In this document: one piece after another, positions 8,392-16,410 of the stretch
How the letters are laid out: every line of letters begins with the position of its first letter
Position numbering within the stretch: the stretch's first letter is position 1
Assembly (NCBI GenBank): GCA_017398825.1
Contig: JAFQEV010000033.1
Span: 1-35,416 of the forward strand
From: Clostridia bacterium
Lineage (GTDB): Bacteria; Bacillota; Clostridia; Christensenellales; Borkfalkiaceae
Direction of reading: 5' to 3'
DNA: 35,416 nt
Notes under the pieces: generated by a model
The model's database searches: none
What the model was told of the DNA's origin: nothing
What the model saw: only the letters and a program-made list of their open reading frames with translations
Program-made: the position numbers and the translations under genes

Positions 8392-8516
8392 TCCGTTATA
8401 AACGGCGCACAAGTGCGTTAACTGCCGTCAACTCGTGACTGCAATGACCAAAAAGGTCTATTGCGCCCAACGAGATTGTCGTCGAGCCTTCTTGTGCTTG
8501 TTTCTAACGTCTTAAA
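8387..8516 (+). repeat. Structured intergenic repeat, copy D
   Basis: Begins with TTTAATCCGTTAT, as in copies B and C, and ends TAACGTCTTAAA like copy C. P1 is GCACAAG (8407-8413) with CTTGTGC (8491-8497). P2 is CTCGT (8432-8436) with ACGAG (8470-8474). The inner hairpin GACC-AAAAA-GGTC (8446-8458) is extended by GCAA/TTGC. The conserved CGAGCCTT is at 8483-8490. It lies 7 kb from copies A-C, again directly after a stop codon. Confidence 0.75.
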
Positions 8517-8525
8517 TAATTCTAT

Positions 8526-8573
8526 CAAGCTTAGAGTTTCGCGAGCCTTGTCTTGCTTGCAACTAACGGCTTA
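8526..8573 (+). repeat. Structured repeat, truncated copy E
   Basis: CAAGC (8526-8530) pairs with GCTTG (8555-8559). The conserved GCGAGCCTTG lies between them, and the tail AACTAACGGCTTAAA is kept, but P2 and the inner GACC/GGTC hairpin are missing. It is best read as a deleted copy. Confidence 0.55.
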
Positions 8574-8594
8574 AATTGTGTAATATAAACAAAA

Positions 8595-8624
8595 AAACCC
8601 CTTGCTATGCAAGGGGTTTAAAAT
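8595..8624. terminator. Bidirectional intrinsic terminator
   Basis: 11-bp perfect stem AAACCCCTTGC (8595-8605) and GCAAGGGGTTT (8609-8619), loop TAT, with A and T runs on both sides. It can end the CapA-like operon on the plus strand and the aminotransferase on the minus strand. Confidence 0.85.
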
Positions 8625-8633
8625 TTATGAAGA

Positions 8634-9815
8634 TTAAATCAAATTATAGTGCTTTGCAAGCTTTTCTAAAGCGGGGAGAGAGCGTTTGATAAGGTCAGGG
8701 CTAACGCAGGTTGCTAAACGAACGTAGCCTTTAACGCCAAACGAATCGGACGGAACTACTAATACGCCAAAAGTCTTAGCAACGTCAGAAAACTCCTCGG
8801 CGCTTTCAACGGGTGATTTCATAAATACGTAGAACGCGCCTTTGGGGTTTACGCATTTAAAGCCGAGCCTTTCGAGATTAGAAACCAAAACGTCACGATT
8901 ATCTTTGTAAACTGAACTGTCGCTCACCTTGTCAACGCAAAGCTCAACTACCTTTTGGAAGAGTGAGGGGGCACAAACGTAGCCCAAACTCCTGCCTGCA
9001 CCAGCGATTGCAAGGTAGAGTTTTTGTGCGTTTTCAGCGTTTGGCGATACTGAAACGTAGCCTATTCTCTCGCCGGGTACGGATAAAGCTTTGCTATACG
9101 AATAGCAAACCACCGTGTTATCGTAATACTTGGGGATAAACGGGCAAACTGCACCGTCAAATAATATTTCTCTATACGGCTCGTCGGTTATAAGATATAT
9201 TGCGTGCCCGTATTCCTTTTCCTTGTCGCTTAAAAATTTGGAAAGACGCACGATTGTATCTTCGCCGTAAACCGTTCCGGAGGGGTTGTTGGGGCTGTTT
9301 ATAATCACCGCTTGAACGTCACTACACATAGTTTTTTCAAGCTCTACAAAGTCAATGTCGAAAACGTCGTTACACTTAGAGTAAATAAGCGTACCGCCAG
9401 CATTTTCCGCAAATACCTTATATTCAGGGAAGAAAGGTGCAAACGTGAGCACTTTATCATTTGGAGTTGAAATTAGCGCTCTAAGCGTTATTGCAAGCCC
9501 TGCAGCAGCACCGCAAGTCATATAAGTAAGGTTGGGGTCAAGCCTAAAGCCGTAGCGGTTAAAGTTATAATCGCTAATGGCGCGCCTAACCTCGTTAGTG
9601 CCTTGAGCGGAGGTGTAGCCGTGGATAGATGGGTTTTTAACCTCGTTTATTATAACCTCGGTCACGTCACTCGGGCAGGGAACGCTGGGGTTGCCAAGCG
9701 TGTAGTCAAACACGTTTTCAGCACCTATTTTTTGAGAAAGTTGTTTACCGTATTCAAATAGTTCTCTTATTTTTGAGCGAGTAGAACCAAGCGCATACAT
9801 TTTTTCGTTTATCAT
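8634..9815 (-). CDS. Class I/II pyridoxal-phosphate aminotransferase
   Basis: 393 aa, fold-type I, AspC-like subgroup Igamma in appearance. Seen: FDYTLGNPSVPCP near the N-terminus, INSPNNPSGTVY, DEPYREI, the PLP lysine K242 in SYSKALSVPGERIGY, and VRLATC with the substrate-carboxylate arginine near the C-terminus. The family transfers amino groups between amino acids and 2-oxoacids. It is divergent from the operon that makes phenylpyruvate and hydroxyphenylpyruvate, so the last step of Phe/Tyr synthesis is a likely role (inference); aspartate aminotransferase is the alternative. The start codon is only 9 nt from a perfect -10 box, so the message is probably leaderless. Confidence 0.88.
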   Translation of the reverse strand: MINEKMYALGSTRSKIRELFEYGKQLSQKIGAENVFDYTLGNPSVPCPSDVTEVIINEVKNPSIHGYTSAQGTNEVRRAISDYNFNRYGFRLDPNLTYMTCGAAAGLAITLRALISTPNDKVLTFAPFFPEYKVFAENAGGTLIYSKCNDVFDIDFVELEKTMCSDVQAVIINSPNNPSGTVYGEDTIVRLSKFLSDKEKEYGHAIYLITDEPYREILFDGAVCPFIPKYYDNTVVCYSYSKALSVPGERIGYVSVSPNAENAQKLYLAIAGAGRSLGYVCAPSLFQKVVELCVDKVSDSSVYKDNRDVLVSNLERLGFKCVNPKGAFYVFMKSPVESAEEFSDVAKTFGVLVVPSDSFGVKGYVRLATCVSPDLIKRSLPALEKLAKHYNLI

Positions 9816-9816
9816 A

Positions 9817-9853
9817 GTGTTATAATTATAACACGGAGTGAATAATTAGTCAA
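9817..9853 (-). promoter_or_regulatory. Aminotransferase promoter with an overlapping 18-bp palindrome
   Basis: On the minus strand, TTGACT (9853-9848), 17-bp spacer, TATAAT (9830-9825). GTGTTATAATTATAACAC at 9817-9834 is a perfect 18-bp palindrome covering the -10 and the predicted start of transcription: a likely operator for a dimeric repressor. The ATG at 9815 would be within about 3 nt of the transcript start. Confidence 0.6.
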
Positions 9854-9882
9854 AAAAAATATGTAAAATCTTGCAAAATACC

Positions 9883-9911
9883 TTGACATTAAAAAAAAAT
9901 AAGCGTATATT
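9883..9911 (+). promoter_or_regulatory. Promoter of the aromatic amino acid operon
   Basis: TTGACA (9883-9888), 17-bp spacer, TATATT (9906-9911). Transcription would begin near 9918, which gives a leader of about 175 nt before aroF that includes the peptide and attenuator below. Confidence 0.7.
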
Positions 9912-9943
9912 TTTAGTATAGAAATTCAAAGGAGCGCAAAAGC

Positions 9944-10003
9944 GTGAAAAAGAACGTGTTTAGCTTTTATTTTGCATACTACTTTTTCAAACCAGATTTT
10001 TAA
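9944..10003 (+). CDS. Phe/Tyr-rich leader peptide of the aro operon
   Basis: GTG start at 9944 with AAAGGAG at 9929-9935, stop TAA at 10001-10003. The 19-residue product reads MKKNVFSFYFAYYFFKPDF: six Phe and three Tyr, with no Trp. It is too short for standard gene callers. Peptides of this kind (such as those of E. coli pheA and pheST) sense charged tRNA: ribosome stalling at Phe or Tyr codons changes folding of the downstream RNA. The operon it precedes makes exactly those two amino acids and contains no trp genes. Actual translation is inferred from the ribosome binding site, codon content and context. Confidence 0.82.
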   Translation: MKKNVFSFYFAYYFFKPDF

Positions 10004-10005
10004 TA

Positions 10006-10081
10006 TCGGTTATTTTTGCGTACTCTAAAAGCTTTTTTCAGTATTTTTAAATGACCGAGCTATGCGTTCGGTCATTTTTTT
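10006..10081 (+). promoter_or_regulatory. Transcription attenuator: antiterminator and terminator
   Basis: The terminator stem is AATGACCGA (10050-10058) with TCGGTCATT (10068-10076), followed by a run of T to 10081. The alternative antiterminator is TCGGTTATTT (10006-10015) with AAATGACCGA (10049-10058), ten pairs including one G-U, using the same 5' arm. AGCTTTTA inside the leader peptide (9961-9969) can pair with TAAAAGCT (10026-10033), a possible ribosome-sensitive stem. The aroF site AGGTG (10084-10088) lies immediately after the T run. Confidence 0.78.
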
Positions 10082-10093
10082 ATAGGTGATTTT

Positions 10094-11110
10094 ATGATTA
10101 TTATTGTTAAACAACAGCATGAAGAAAAACAACTTAGTAACCTTATTAAATGGATTAAAGGTCAAGGCTTAGAGGTTGATATTAGTAACGGTCAACATTC
10201 AACCGTTTTAGGTCTTGTAGGCGATACGAGTAAAATCGATATTGACCTCGTTCGTTCACTTGATATCGTTGAAAACGTTAAGCGTATTCAAGAGCCGTTT
10301 AAGTGCGCTAATAGAAAGTTCCACCCGGAAGACACTATCGTAGATATTGCAGGGCATAAGTTTGGTGGAGATAACTTCCAAATTATAGCAGGTCCTTGCT
10401 CGGTAGAAACTGAAAAACAAATCGTAGAAGTTGCTTGGGCGGTAAAAAAGGCAGGCGCAACGATACTTCGCGGTGGTGCGTACAAGCCGAGAACCTCGCC
10501 TTACGCTTTCCAAGGTTTAAGAGAGGCTGGGCTCGACCTTTTGCTTAAAGCAAAGGCGGAAACTGGTATGCCTATCGTAACCGAGATTATGAGCGCAAGC
10601 CACATTGACCTTTTCAAAGACGTTGATATTATTCAAATCGGCGCGCGCGATATGCAAAACTTCGAGCTTTTAAAAGAGGTTGGTAAAACCAAAAAACCCG
10701 TTTTATTAAAGAGAGGTCTTGCAAACACTATTCAAGAATGGCTTATGAGTGCAGAGTACATTATGAGTGAGGGCGGAAAGGATATTATTCTTTGCGAACG
10801 CGGTATAAGAACTTTCGAGCCGTACACCAGAAACACTCTTGACTTATCTGCAATTCCCCTTTTAAAAGAACTCACTCACTTGCCGGTGGTAGTTGACCCA
10901 TCGCACGCATCGGGGCTTTCAAGGCTTGTAAAACCTTTGTCGCTCGCGAGCGTTGGCGCAGGTGCGCACGGCTTAATGATAGAGGTTCACAACGACCCCA
11001 AAAACGCGCTTTGTGACGGTGCTCAATCTATCGTTCCCGAGCAGTTTGACGATATTGTAAAGAGCATTGACGTTATGCTCCCCATTGTTAACAAGAAGAG
11101 AGATTTATGA
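10094..11110 (+). CDS. aroF: 3-deoxy-7-phosphoheptulonate (DAHP) synthase, type I-beta
   Basis: 338 aa. Condenses phosphoenolpyruvate and erythrose 4-phosphate, the first step of the shikimate pathway. Residues 1-70 form a ferredoxin-like (ACT-type) regulatory domain as in the Thermotoga enzyme. The barrel follows: IIAGPCSVE, RGGAYKPRTSPYAFQG, GARDMQNFELL, KRGLANTIQEW, CERGIRTFEPYTRNTLD and VVDPSHASG. Fusion of an N-terminal domain to this subclass usually gives feedback inhibition by Tyr or Phe. It is the first gene after the attenuator. The stop overlaps the tyrA start as ATGA. Confidence 0.96.
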   Translation: MIIIVKQQHEEKQLSNLIKWIKGQGLEVDISNGQHSTVLGLVGDTSKIDIDLVRSLDIVENVKRIQEPFKCANRKFHPEDTIVDIAGHKFGGDNFQIIAGPCSVETEKQIVEVAWAVKKAGATILRGGAYKPRTSPYAFQGLREAGLDLLLKAKAETGMPIVTEIMSASHIDLFKDVDIIQIGARDMQNFELLKEVGKTKKPVLLKRGLANTIQEWLMSAEYIMSEGGKDIILCERGIRTFEPYTRNTLDLSAIPLLKELTHLPVVVDPSHASGLSRLVKPLSLASVGAGAHGLMIEVHNDPKNALCDGAQSIVPEQFDDIVKSIDVMLPIVNKKRDL

Positions 11111-11949
11111 AAATAGGTATTATAGGCTTAGGTCTTATGGGCGGTAGCCTTGGCAAAACTTTAAAAAAACTCGGTGGGCACGAGGTTTACGGCTATGATA
11201 TTAGCGAAACCACCATGCTCAAAGCCGATATGCTCGGCGCAATAAACGGCGAACTCAACGAGGAAACGGCAAAGGATATAGATATGCTTATCGTATCTTT
11301 ATATCCAAGTGCATTCCTATCTTCTATCGAAAGATTTTTACCCCTTTTAAAGAGTGGTGCAATCGTTACCGATTTTTGCGGTATTAAACGCCAAACTATG
11401 CAGGATATGCGCGAGCTTTCCAAAAAATATCCACACCTTATATTTATAGGTGGTCACCCTATGGCAGGTAGAGAGTTCTCGGGCATAGATAGGTCGGTGT
11501 CTACTTTGTTTGACAAAGCGTCCATGATACTCACTAACGTAAACGCCGATATTTTCGTGTTAGAACAGGTTAAAAACTTCTACCTCTCGTTAGGTTTTGC
11601 AGAGGTCGTTATAACGTCTCCGGAATATCACGATAGAGCGATAGCGTTCACCTCTCAGCTTTGCCATATCGTTTCAAACGCGTTTATAAAGAACGAGATT
11701 GCGAGCGAGCACTTTGGCTATTCGGCAGGAAGTTATAAAGATTTAACGAGAGTTGCAAGGCTTAACCCTGAAATGTGGGCTGAACTTATGATGATGAATA
11801 AGGATAACTTATCATTAGAGCTCGATGAACTTATAGGCAATCTCGTAAAGTACAGCGAAGCGCTAAAATCAGGCGATAAGGCGGAACTTAAAAAGCTTTT
11901 GAGCGAAGGTAACGAAAGAAAATTATTGATTGATGCGAGAAAAAAATGA
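11107..11949 (+). CDS. tyrA: Prephenate dehydrogenase
   Basis: 280 aa. Oxidatively decarboxylates prephenate to 4-hydroxyphenylpyruvate with NAD(P)+, the tyrosine branch. N-terminal Rossmann motif GIIGLGLMGGSLG, then DFCGIKRQTM, the catalytic GGHPMAGREFSG with its histidine, and the helical dimerisation domain with HDRAIAFTSQLCHIVSNA. No chorismate mutase or C-terminal ACT domain is fused to it, so the mutase needed comes from pheA downstream. Four-base ATGA overlaps link it to aroF and aroB. Confidence 0.95.
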   Translation: MKIGIIGLGLMGGSLGKTLKKLGGHEVYGYDISETTMLKADMLGAINGELNEETAKDIDMLIVSLYPSAFLSSIERFLPLLKSGAIVTDFCGIKRQTMQDMRELSKKYPHLIFIGGHPMAGREFSGIDRSVSTLFDKASMILTNVNADIFVLEQVKNFYLSLGFAEVVITSPEYHDRAIAFTSQLCHIVSNAFIKNEIASEHFGYSAGSYKDLTRVARLNPEMWAELMMMNKDNLSLELDELIGNLVKYSEALKSGDKAELKKLLSEGNERKLLIDARKK

Positions 11950-12965
11950 AACAAATTAACGTAAAAGCCTCTAAAAATTACACCATTACGGTAGATAGGG
12001 CGTTTGAAAATTTCAAAGCACAAGTTCTCCCTTTGATAAAGGGTAACGTTGTTGCAGTTATAACGGATACTAACGTTGAGCCGTTGTATTACGCTCAGCT
12101 TGAGAGCTTGCTTACAGGCAAAACCGTTTGCAAGTTCGTTATCCCTGCTGGGGAGGAGAACAAAAACGCTGAAAATTATATAAGCCTCGTAAACGCTTTA
12201 GCAAAGGCGGGGTTATCGAGGAAGTCAACCGTGATAGGTCTTGGCGGTGGAGTTGTGGGCGATATGTCCGCGTTCGTCGCATCAACGTATATGAGAGGCG
12301 TATCGTATATAGCAATTCCAACAACATTATTATCAATGGTAGATAGTTCTGTTGGAGGGAAAACGGGCATTGACTTAGATAGCGGTAAGAACTTGCTCGG
12401 TACTTTTTTCCAGCCGGACACCGTTTATATCAATTTAGATTTTTTAAACACGCTCCCTGAGCGCGAGGTTAAAAGCGGGCTTGGCGAGATAATGAAATAC
12501 GCGTTCATAGATAGTAGAATTACTCCAAGTGATTTGCAAAATATCAATTATGAAGATTTAATTGTAAAGTCACTTGAGATAAAGCGAGATATCGTCGAGC
12601 GTGACGAGAGGGAAAGCGGAGATAGAATGCTCCTTAATTTTGGGCACACTATCGGGCACGCGATTGAAAAGCTTTACGATTATAAAGTATCTCACGGCGA
12701 ATGCGTACTAAAGGGAATGGCATACGCTATTGAACTTTCTGAAAAACTTGGCTTTATCTCGGCTGAGCAAAAGGAAACGTCATTAAACTTTTTAAACGGC
12801 GCTGGCGTTTCACTTGAAAAAGAGTTTAACATCAGTCAAATTATAAACGTTGTAAAATCGGATAAAAAAGCTGACGGCAATACCGTAAATTTCGTATTTA
12901 CCAAAGGTTTTGGCGAGGGTGTTATCAAAAAGATTGATATAGCTAAGCTTTCGGAGTGTTTTTAA
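11946..12965 (+). CDS. aroB: 3-dehydroquinate synthase
   Basis: 339 aa. Converts DAHP to 3-dehydroquinate, using catalytic NAD+ and a metal ion. Typical sequence: GLGGGVVGDMSAFVASTYMRG, IPTTLLSMVDSSVGGKTGID, GKNLLGTFFQP, LPEREVKSGLGEIMKYAF, and the metal-binding NFGHTIGHAIE and SHGECV. Complete and of normal length. Starts inside the tyrA stop (ATGA), so translation is coupled; aroA follows after one base. Confidence 0.97.
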   Translation: MKQINVKASKNYTITVDRAFENFKAQVLPLIKGNVVAVITDTNVEPLYYAQLESLLTGKTVCKFVIPAGEENKNAENYISLVNALAKAGLSRKSTVIGLGGGVVGDMSAFVASTYMRGVSYIAIPTTLLSMVDSSVGGKTGIDLDSGKNLLGTFFQPDTVYINLDFLNTLPEREVKSGLGEIMKYAFIDSRITPSDLQNINYEDLIVKSLEIKRDIVERDERESGDRMLLNFGHTIGHAIEKLYDYKVSHGECVLKGMAYAIELSEKLGFISAEQKETSLNFLNGAGVSLEKEFNISQIINVVKSDKKADGNTVNFVFTKGFGEGVIKKIDIAKLSECF

Positions 12966-12966
12966 A

Positions 12967-14217
12967 ATGGAAATATTCAAGATAAAGCCAACGGAATATA
13001 ATGGTGAGATACAAGCCCCTCCGTCAAAATCGTTCGCGCATAGAATTTTAATTTGCGCATACCTTTCAGGAAAAGAGATAACGGTTAAAAATATAGGCGA
13101 GTCTGACGATGCAATCGTAACTTTGAATGCACTCAAAACGCTTGGCGCAACCGTTACTAAAATAGAGGACGGCGTTATAGTTAAAAAAGGCGAATTACCA
13201 AGCAATAAGGTGATTATCGACTGTAATGAGAGTGGTTCTTCGCTTAGGTTTTTACTCCCCGTAGTATCCGCATTAGGCGTTAAAGCCGAGTTTACGGGCA
13301 GGGGTAAGCTTTTGCAAAGGCCTATCAAAGAACTCGTTGATTGTTTAAATTTGCACGACGCTTTGATTGATGGGTATACCGTTTCAGGAAAGCTTAGTAA
13401 AGGCGAATATTTAGTCGACGGCAGTATTAGTTCGCAGTACGTTACCGGGTTAATGCTTGCTCTTTCAGCGCTTGAGGGAGAGAGTGAAATTATAGTAAAT
13501 GGAACACTCGTTTCCGAGCCTTACGTAAATATAACGATTTCCGTTTTAAAAGACTTTGGCGTAGAGGTTTTAAAAACTCAGCGCGGATACAAAATAATCG
13601 GCGGTTACAACCCTAATAAAACTGAATTTACAGTAGAGGGTGACTGGTCGGGCGTTGCTTTCCCCCTCGTTGCAGGTGCGGTTGGCGGTGACGTGACGGT
13701 AAAAGGGCTTAACCTAAATTCCGTTCAAGGCGATATTGAGATTTTAAAAATACTTGATAGTTTTGGCGCGAGCGTTACACAAAACGGAGATAGTGTAACC
13801 GTTAAAAAATCAACGCTTAGCGGTGTTACTCTTGATATGGATAACGTTCCAGACCTATGCCAAATAGTTTCCGTTCTCGGCGCATATGCATGCGGTACAA
13901 CTGAAATTTACGGTGTGGAGCGCCTAAAGATTAAAGAGAGCGATAGAATACAAGCAATAATCGATATGCTCGGTGCTTGCTCGATAAAGGCTGAGTATAA
14001 CGGAGAAAAAATTACGATTTACGGTGGAAAACCCAAAGGCGCAACGCTGAGCGGAGGCAAGGATCACCGTACGGTTATGTCGAGTGCAGTGCTTGCAGGT
14101 AGCGCTGATGGCGAAAGTGCGATTACGGGCGCTGAATATTATAGAAAGTCCTATCCAGAGTTTGTAAAAGACTTTAGGGCGATAGGGGGAGAAATAGATG
14201 TCGAAATTCACGGGTAA
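12967..14217 (+). CDS. aroA: 5-enolpyruvylshikimate-3-phosphate synthase
   Basis: 416 aa. Adds enolpyruvate from PEP to shikimate 3-phosphate. Seen: APPSKSFAHRILI at the N-terminus (PEP and S3P contacts), ESGSSLRFLLPV in place of the usual NAGT-R motif, GRGKLLQRPIKEL, EGDWSGVAFPLVAGA, and the late KESDRIQAI and DHRTVMS. The active-site glycine of the GT-R motif is kept while the following Thr is Ser, so no inhibitor tolerance can be predicted. Its last 20 bases overlap aroC in another frame. Confidence 0.95.
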   Translation: MEIFKIKPTEYNGEIQAPPSKSFAHRILICAYLSGKEITVKNIGESDDAIVTLNALKTLGATVTKIEDGVIVKKGELPSNKVIIDCNESGSSLRFLLPVVSALGVKAEFTGRGKLLQRPIKELVDCLNLHDALIDGYTVSGKLSKGEYLVDGSISSQYVTGLMLALSALEGESEIIVNGTLVSEPYVNITISVLKDFGVEVLKTQRGYKIIGGYNPNKTEFTVEGDWSGVAFPLVAGAVGGDVTVKGLNLNSVQGDIEILKILDSFGASVTQNGDSVTVKKSTLSGVTLDMDNVPDLCQIVSVLGAYACGTTEIYGVERLKIKESDRIQAIIDMLGACSIKAEYNGEKITIYGGKPKGATLSGGKDHRTVMSSAVLAGSADGESAITGAEYYRKSYPEFVKDFRAIGGEIDVEIHG

Positions 14218-15253
14218 AAAATTAAATATTGAAATACTCGGTGAGTCTCACGCCCCCGAGATTAAAATGGCGGTTAAAGGCTTTCCGGCGTTTAAGTTTG
14301 ATAGCGATGAATTGCTAAAATTTTTAGCAAGGCGCAAAGCGTCGGCATCGGCTTTCTCAACTCCTAGAAAGGAAGATGATTTACCACTTTTCGAGGGCGT
14401 TAGCGGAAATGAGATAGACGGTGATTTTTCCGTAGTTATAAAAAACAACAACGTAAAAAGTGGAGATTATAACGAGCTTTACGCTAAGCCTCGCCCCTCT
14501 CACGCCGACTACGCGTGGCATTTAAAGGACGGTGCTTTAGATTTTTCCGGCGGTGGCAGATTTTCCGCAAGGCTCACGGCAGTTTATGCTGTTCTCGGCG
14601 GAATTTGCAAGCAGTATTTAGAGAAAAAAGGCATAAAAATAGCCTGCTATCTTCAATCCGTAGGAAAGGTAAACGGGCGCTCGTATAAAGAGGGAGAACC
14701 GACTTATAATGAGGTTTTAAGCGCTACAGAGGCTTTCCCGTCACTTTCAAATCAAGCTGAAATGCTAAAGGAGATTGAAATTGCTCGTTCAAACGGTGAT
14801 AGCGTTGGTGCGGTAGCCGAGGTTGTAGTTTACGGTTTGCCGTCAGGCGTAGGTGATAACTTATTCGAAGGTTTAGAGGGCAAGCTTTCAAGCTTAATAT
14901 TCTCAATCCCAGCAGTTAAGGGCGTTGAGTTTGGCTCGGGCTTTGATATGGCAAGCCAGCTTGGCTCTAACGCAAACGACGAGCTTTATTACGATGGAGA
15001 TATCGTGAAATTGCGTTCCAACAACAACGGCGGAATTAACGGGGGAATATCAAACGGCTTTAACCTCACGATGAGGGTAGCGTTCAAGCCGACCCCGTCT
15101 ATATCGATAGAGCAAAATACTATTGACCTAATATCAAAAGAAAACGTTAAAATCAAAATAAAAGGCAGGCACGATTCGTGCGTTGCCGTAAGGGGAGTTC
15201 CCTGTATAGAAAGTGCAGTTGCAATTGCACTTGTTGACGAAATTGCTAAGTAA
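14198..15253 (+). CDS. aroC: Chorismate synthase (divergent)
   Basis: 351 aa. Makes chorismate from EPSP with reduced FMN. The histidine of GESHA near residue 17, the histidine of RPSHADY and the aspartate of RHDSC match the known catalytic positions. NNNGGINGGISNG (FMN site) is present. Several near-invariant motifs are altered: GESHG to GESHA, RPGHAD to RPSHAD, (S/A)SARET to RFSARLT, and RHDPC to RHDSC. Length is normal and it sits in a complete operon, so it is probably active. Start chosen at GGGGGAGAAATAGATG, inside aroA. Confidence 0.9.
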   Translation: MSKFTGKKLNIEILGESHAPEIKMAVKGFPAFKFDSDELLKFLARRKASASAFSTPRKEDDLPLFEGVSGNEIDGDFSVVIKNNNVKSGDYNELYAKPRPSHADYAWHLKDGALDFSGGGRFSARLTAVYAVLGGICKQYLEKKGIKIACYLQSVGKVNGRSYKEGEPTYNEVLSATEAFPSLSNQAEMLKEIEIARSNGDSVGAVAEVVVYGLPSGVGDNLFEGLEGKLSSLIFSIPAVKGVEFGSGFDMASQLGSNANDELYYDGDIVKLRSNNNGGINGGISNGFNLTMRVAFKPTPSISIEQNTIDLISKENVKIKIKGRHDSCVAVRGVPCIESAVAIALVDEIAK

Positions 15254-15267
15254 TTATAGGTGATAAA

Positions 15268-16410
15268 ATGAAAGATTTATTAGAGATAAGAAACAGTATT
15301 GACAAGATTGACGACCAAATTATCGAACTTTACAAAGAGAGAATGGCTCTTTCAAAAGAGGTTGGAATAATAAAATCTCAAACCGAAAAAGCCGTTCACG
15401 ACGGAAAGAGGGAAAAGGAAATCGTTTACAGGCTTTCTCAAAAATGCCCTGAGGAAATCAGGCTTTACGTAAAAGAACTTTACGACGCTATTTTCTATTC
15501 GAGCAAAGCATATCAAAGCAAATTTACAGACAGCTCCTCTCCCGTAAAGGAAGAGATTGATAAAATCATAGCAAATCCGCTCGTTGATTTTCCCGTTGAC
15601 GGAACTGTTGCATGCCAAGGCGTGTACGGCGCAAACAGCGGAAAAGCTGCAGAAAAGATTTTCCCCATATCCGATATCACCTATTTTAAAACTTTCGAGG
15701 GCGTATTCAACGCAGTAGAAAAAGGTCTTTGCGAGTACGGCGTATTGCCTATTGAAAACAGTACCGCGGGCTCGGTTTCCGAGGTTTACGACCTTATGAG
15801 AAAGTATGATTTCCATATCGTAAAGAGCGTTCGTTTGCAAATCGACCATTGCTTAGCAGTTAAAAACGGTGCGGAGCTCAAGGATATAAAAACCGTTATA
15901 TCTCATCCGCAAGCCCTTTCACAATGCCATGAATACCTTAAAAAATTAGGCGTTAAGGCGGAAAGCGTTGAAAATACCGCCGTTGGTGCAAAAGCCGTTT
16001 CGGAAGGTGACGATAAAACGATTGCCGTTTTATGTTCTAAAGAATGCGCTACTGCATACGGGCTTAAAATCGTTGAACCGAGAGTTCAAGATAGCGAAAA
16101 GAACTATACTCGCTTTATCTGCATAACCAAGAATATGAGAATTTACAAGGGTGCTGACAAGATTAGTATTATGACGAGCTTGGCTCACACCCCTGGCTCG
16201 CTTAACAAAATCGTAAGCCGTTTCTATGCGTTTGGTTTAAACCTTACAAAGATTGAATCTCGCCCGATTGAGGGTAGCGATTTCGAATTTATGTTCTACT
16301 TTGATTTCGAGGGTGATATTTTAGATCCTCAGGTTAGAAACCTCATTGCAGAGCTCGATAACGGCTCGGATAAATTCGTTCTACTTGGAACTTATAAAGA
16401 GAGTTTATGA
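15268..16410 (+). CDS. pheA: Bifunctional chorismate mutase / prephenate dehydratase
   Basis: 380 aa, three domains: an AroH-type chorismate mutase (about 1-90; RNSIDKIDDQIIELYKERM), prephenate dehydratase (about 110-290; GVYGANSGKAA, PIENSTAGSV, and the catalytic TRF in NYTRFICI), and a C-terminal ACT domain (about 300-380; SLAHTPGSLNKIVSRF and the Phe-binding ESRP). It supplies prephenate for both branches and phenylpyruvate for Phe. The ACT domain implies feedback inhibition by Phe. The start follows AGGTGATAAAATG, and the stop overlaps aroEK by ATGA. Confidence 0.96.
   Translation: MKDLLEIRNSIDKIDDQIIELYKERMALSKEVGIIKSQTEKAVHDGKREKEIVYRLSQKCPEEIRLYVKELYDAIFYSSKAYQSKFTDSSSPVKEEIDKIIANPLVDFPVDGTVACQGVYGANSGKAAEKIFPISDITYFKTFEGVFNAVEKGLCEYGVLPIENSTAGSVSEVYDLMRKYDFHIVKSVRLQIDHCLAVKNGAELKDIKTVISHPQALSQCHEYLKKLGVKAESVENTAVGAKAVSEGDDKTIAVLCSKECATAYGLKIVEPRVQDSEKNYTRFICITKNMRIYKGADKISIMTSLAHTPGSLNKIVSRFYAFGLNLTKIESRPIEGSDFEFMFYFDFEGDILDPQVRNLIAELDNGSDKFVLLGTYKESL

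Noticed and set aside
10006-10081. T-box riboswitch before the aro operon
   Set aside because: No T-box core sequence or specifier stem is seen; the translated aromatic leader and two-state stems explain the region better.
12810-13328. 172-aa minus-strand frame across aroB and aroA
   Set aside because: Low-complexity shadow of two clear genes with no start signals.
12967-14217. Predicting glyphosate tolerance from the EPSP synthase motif
   Set aside because: The GSSLRF segment differs from both standard classes, and tolerance cannot be read from it alone.
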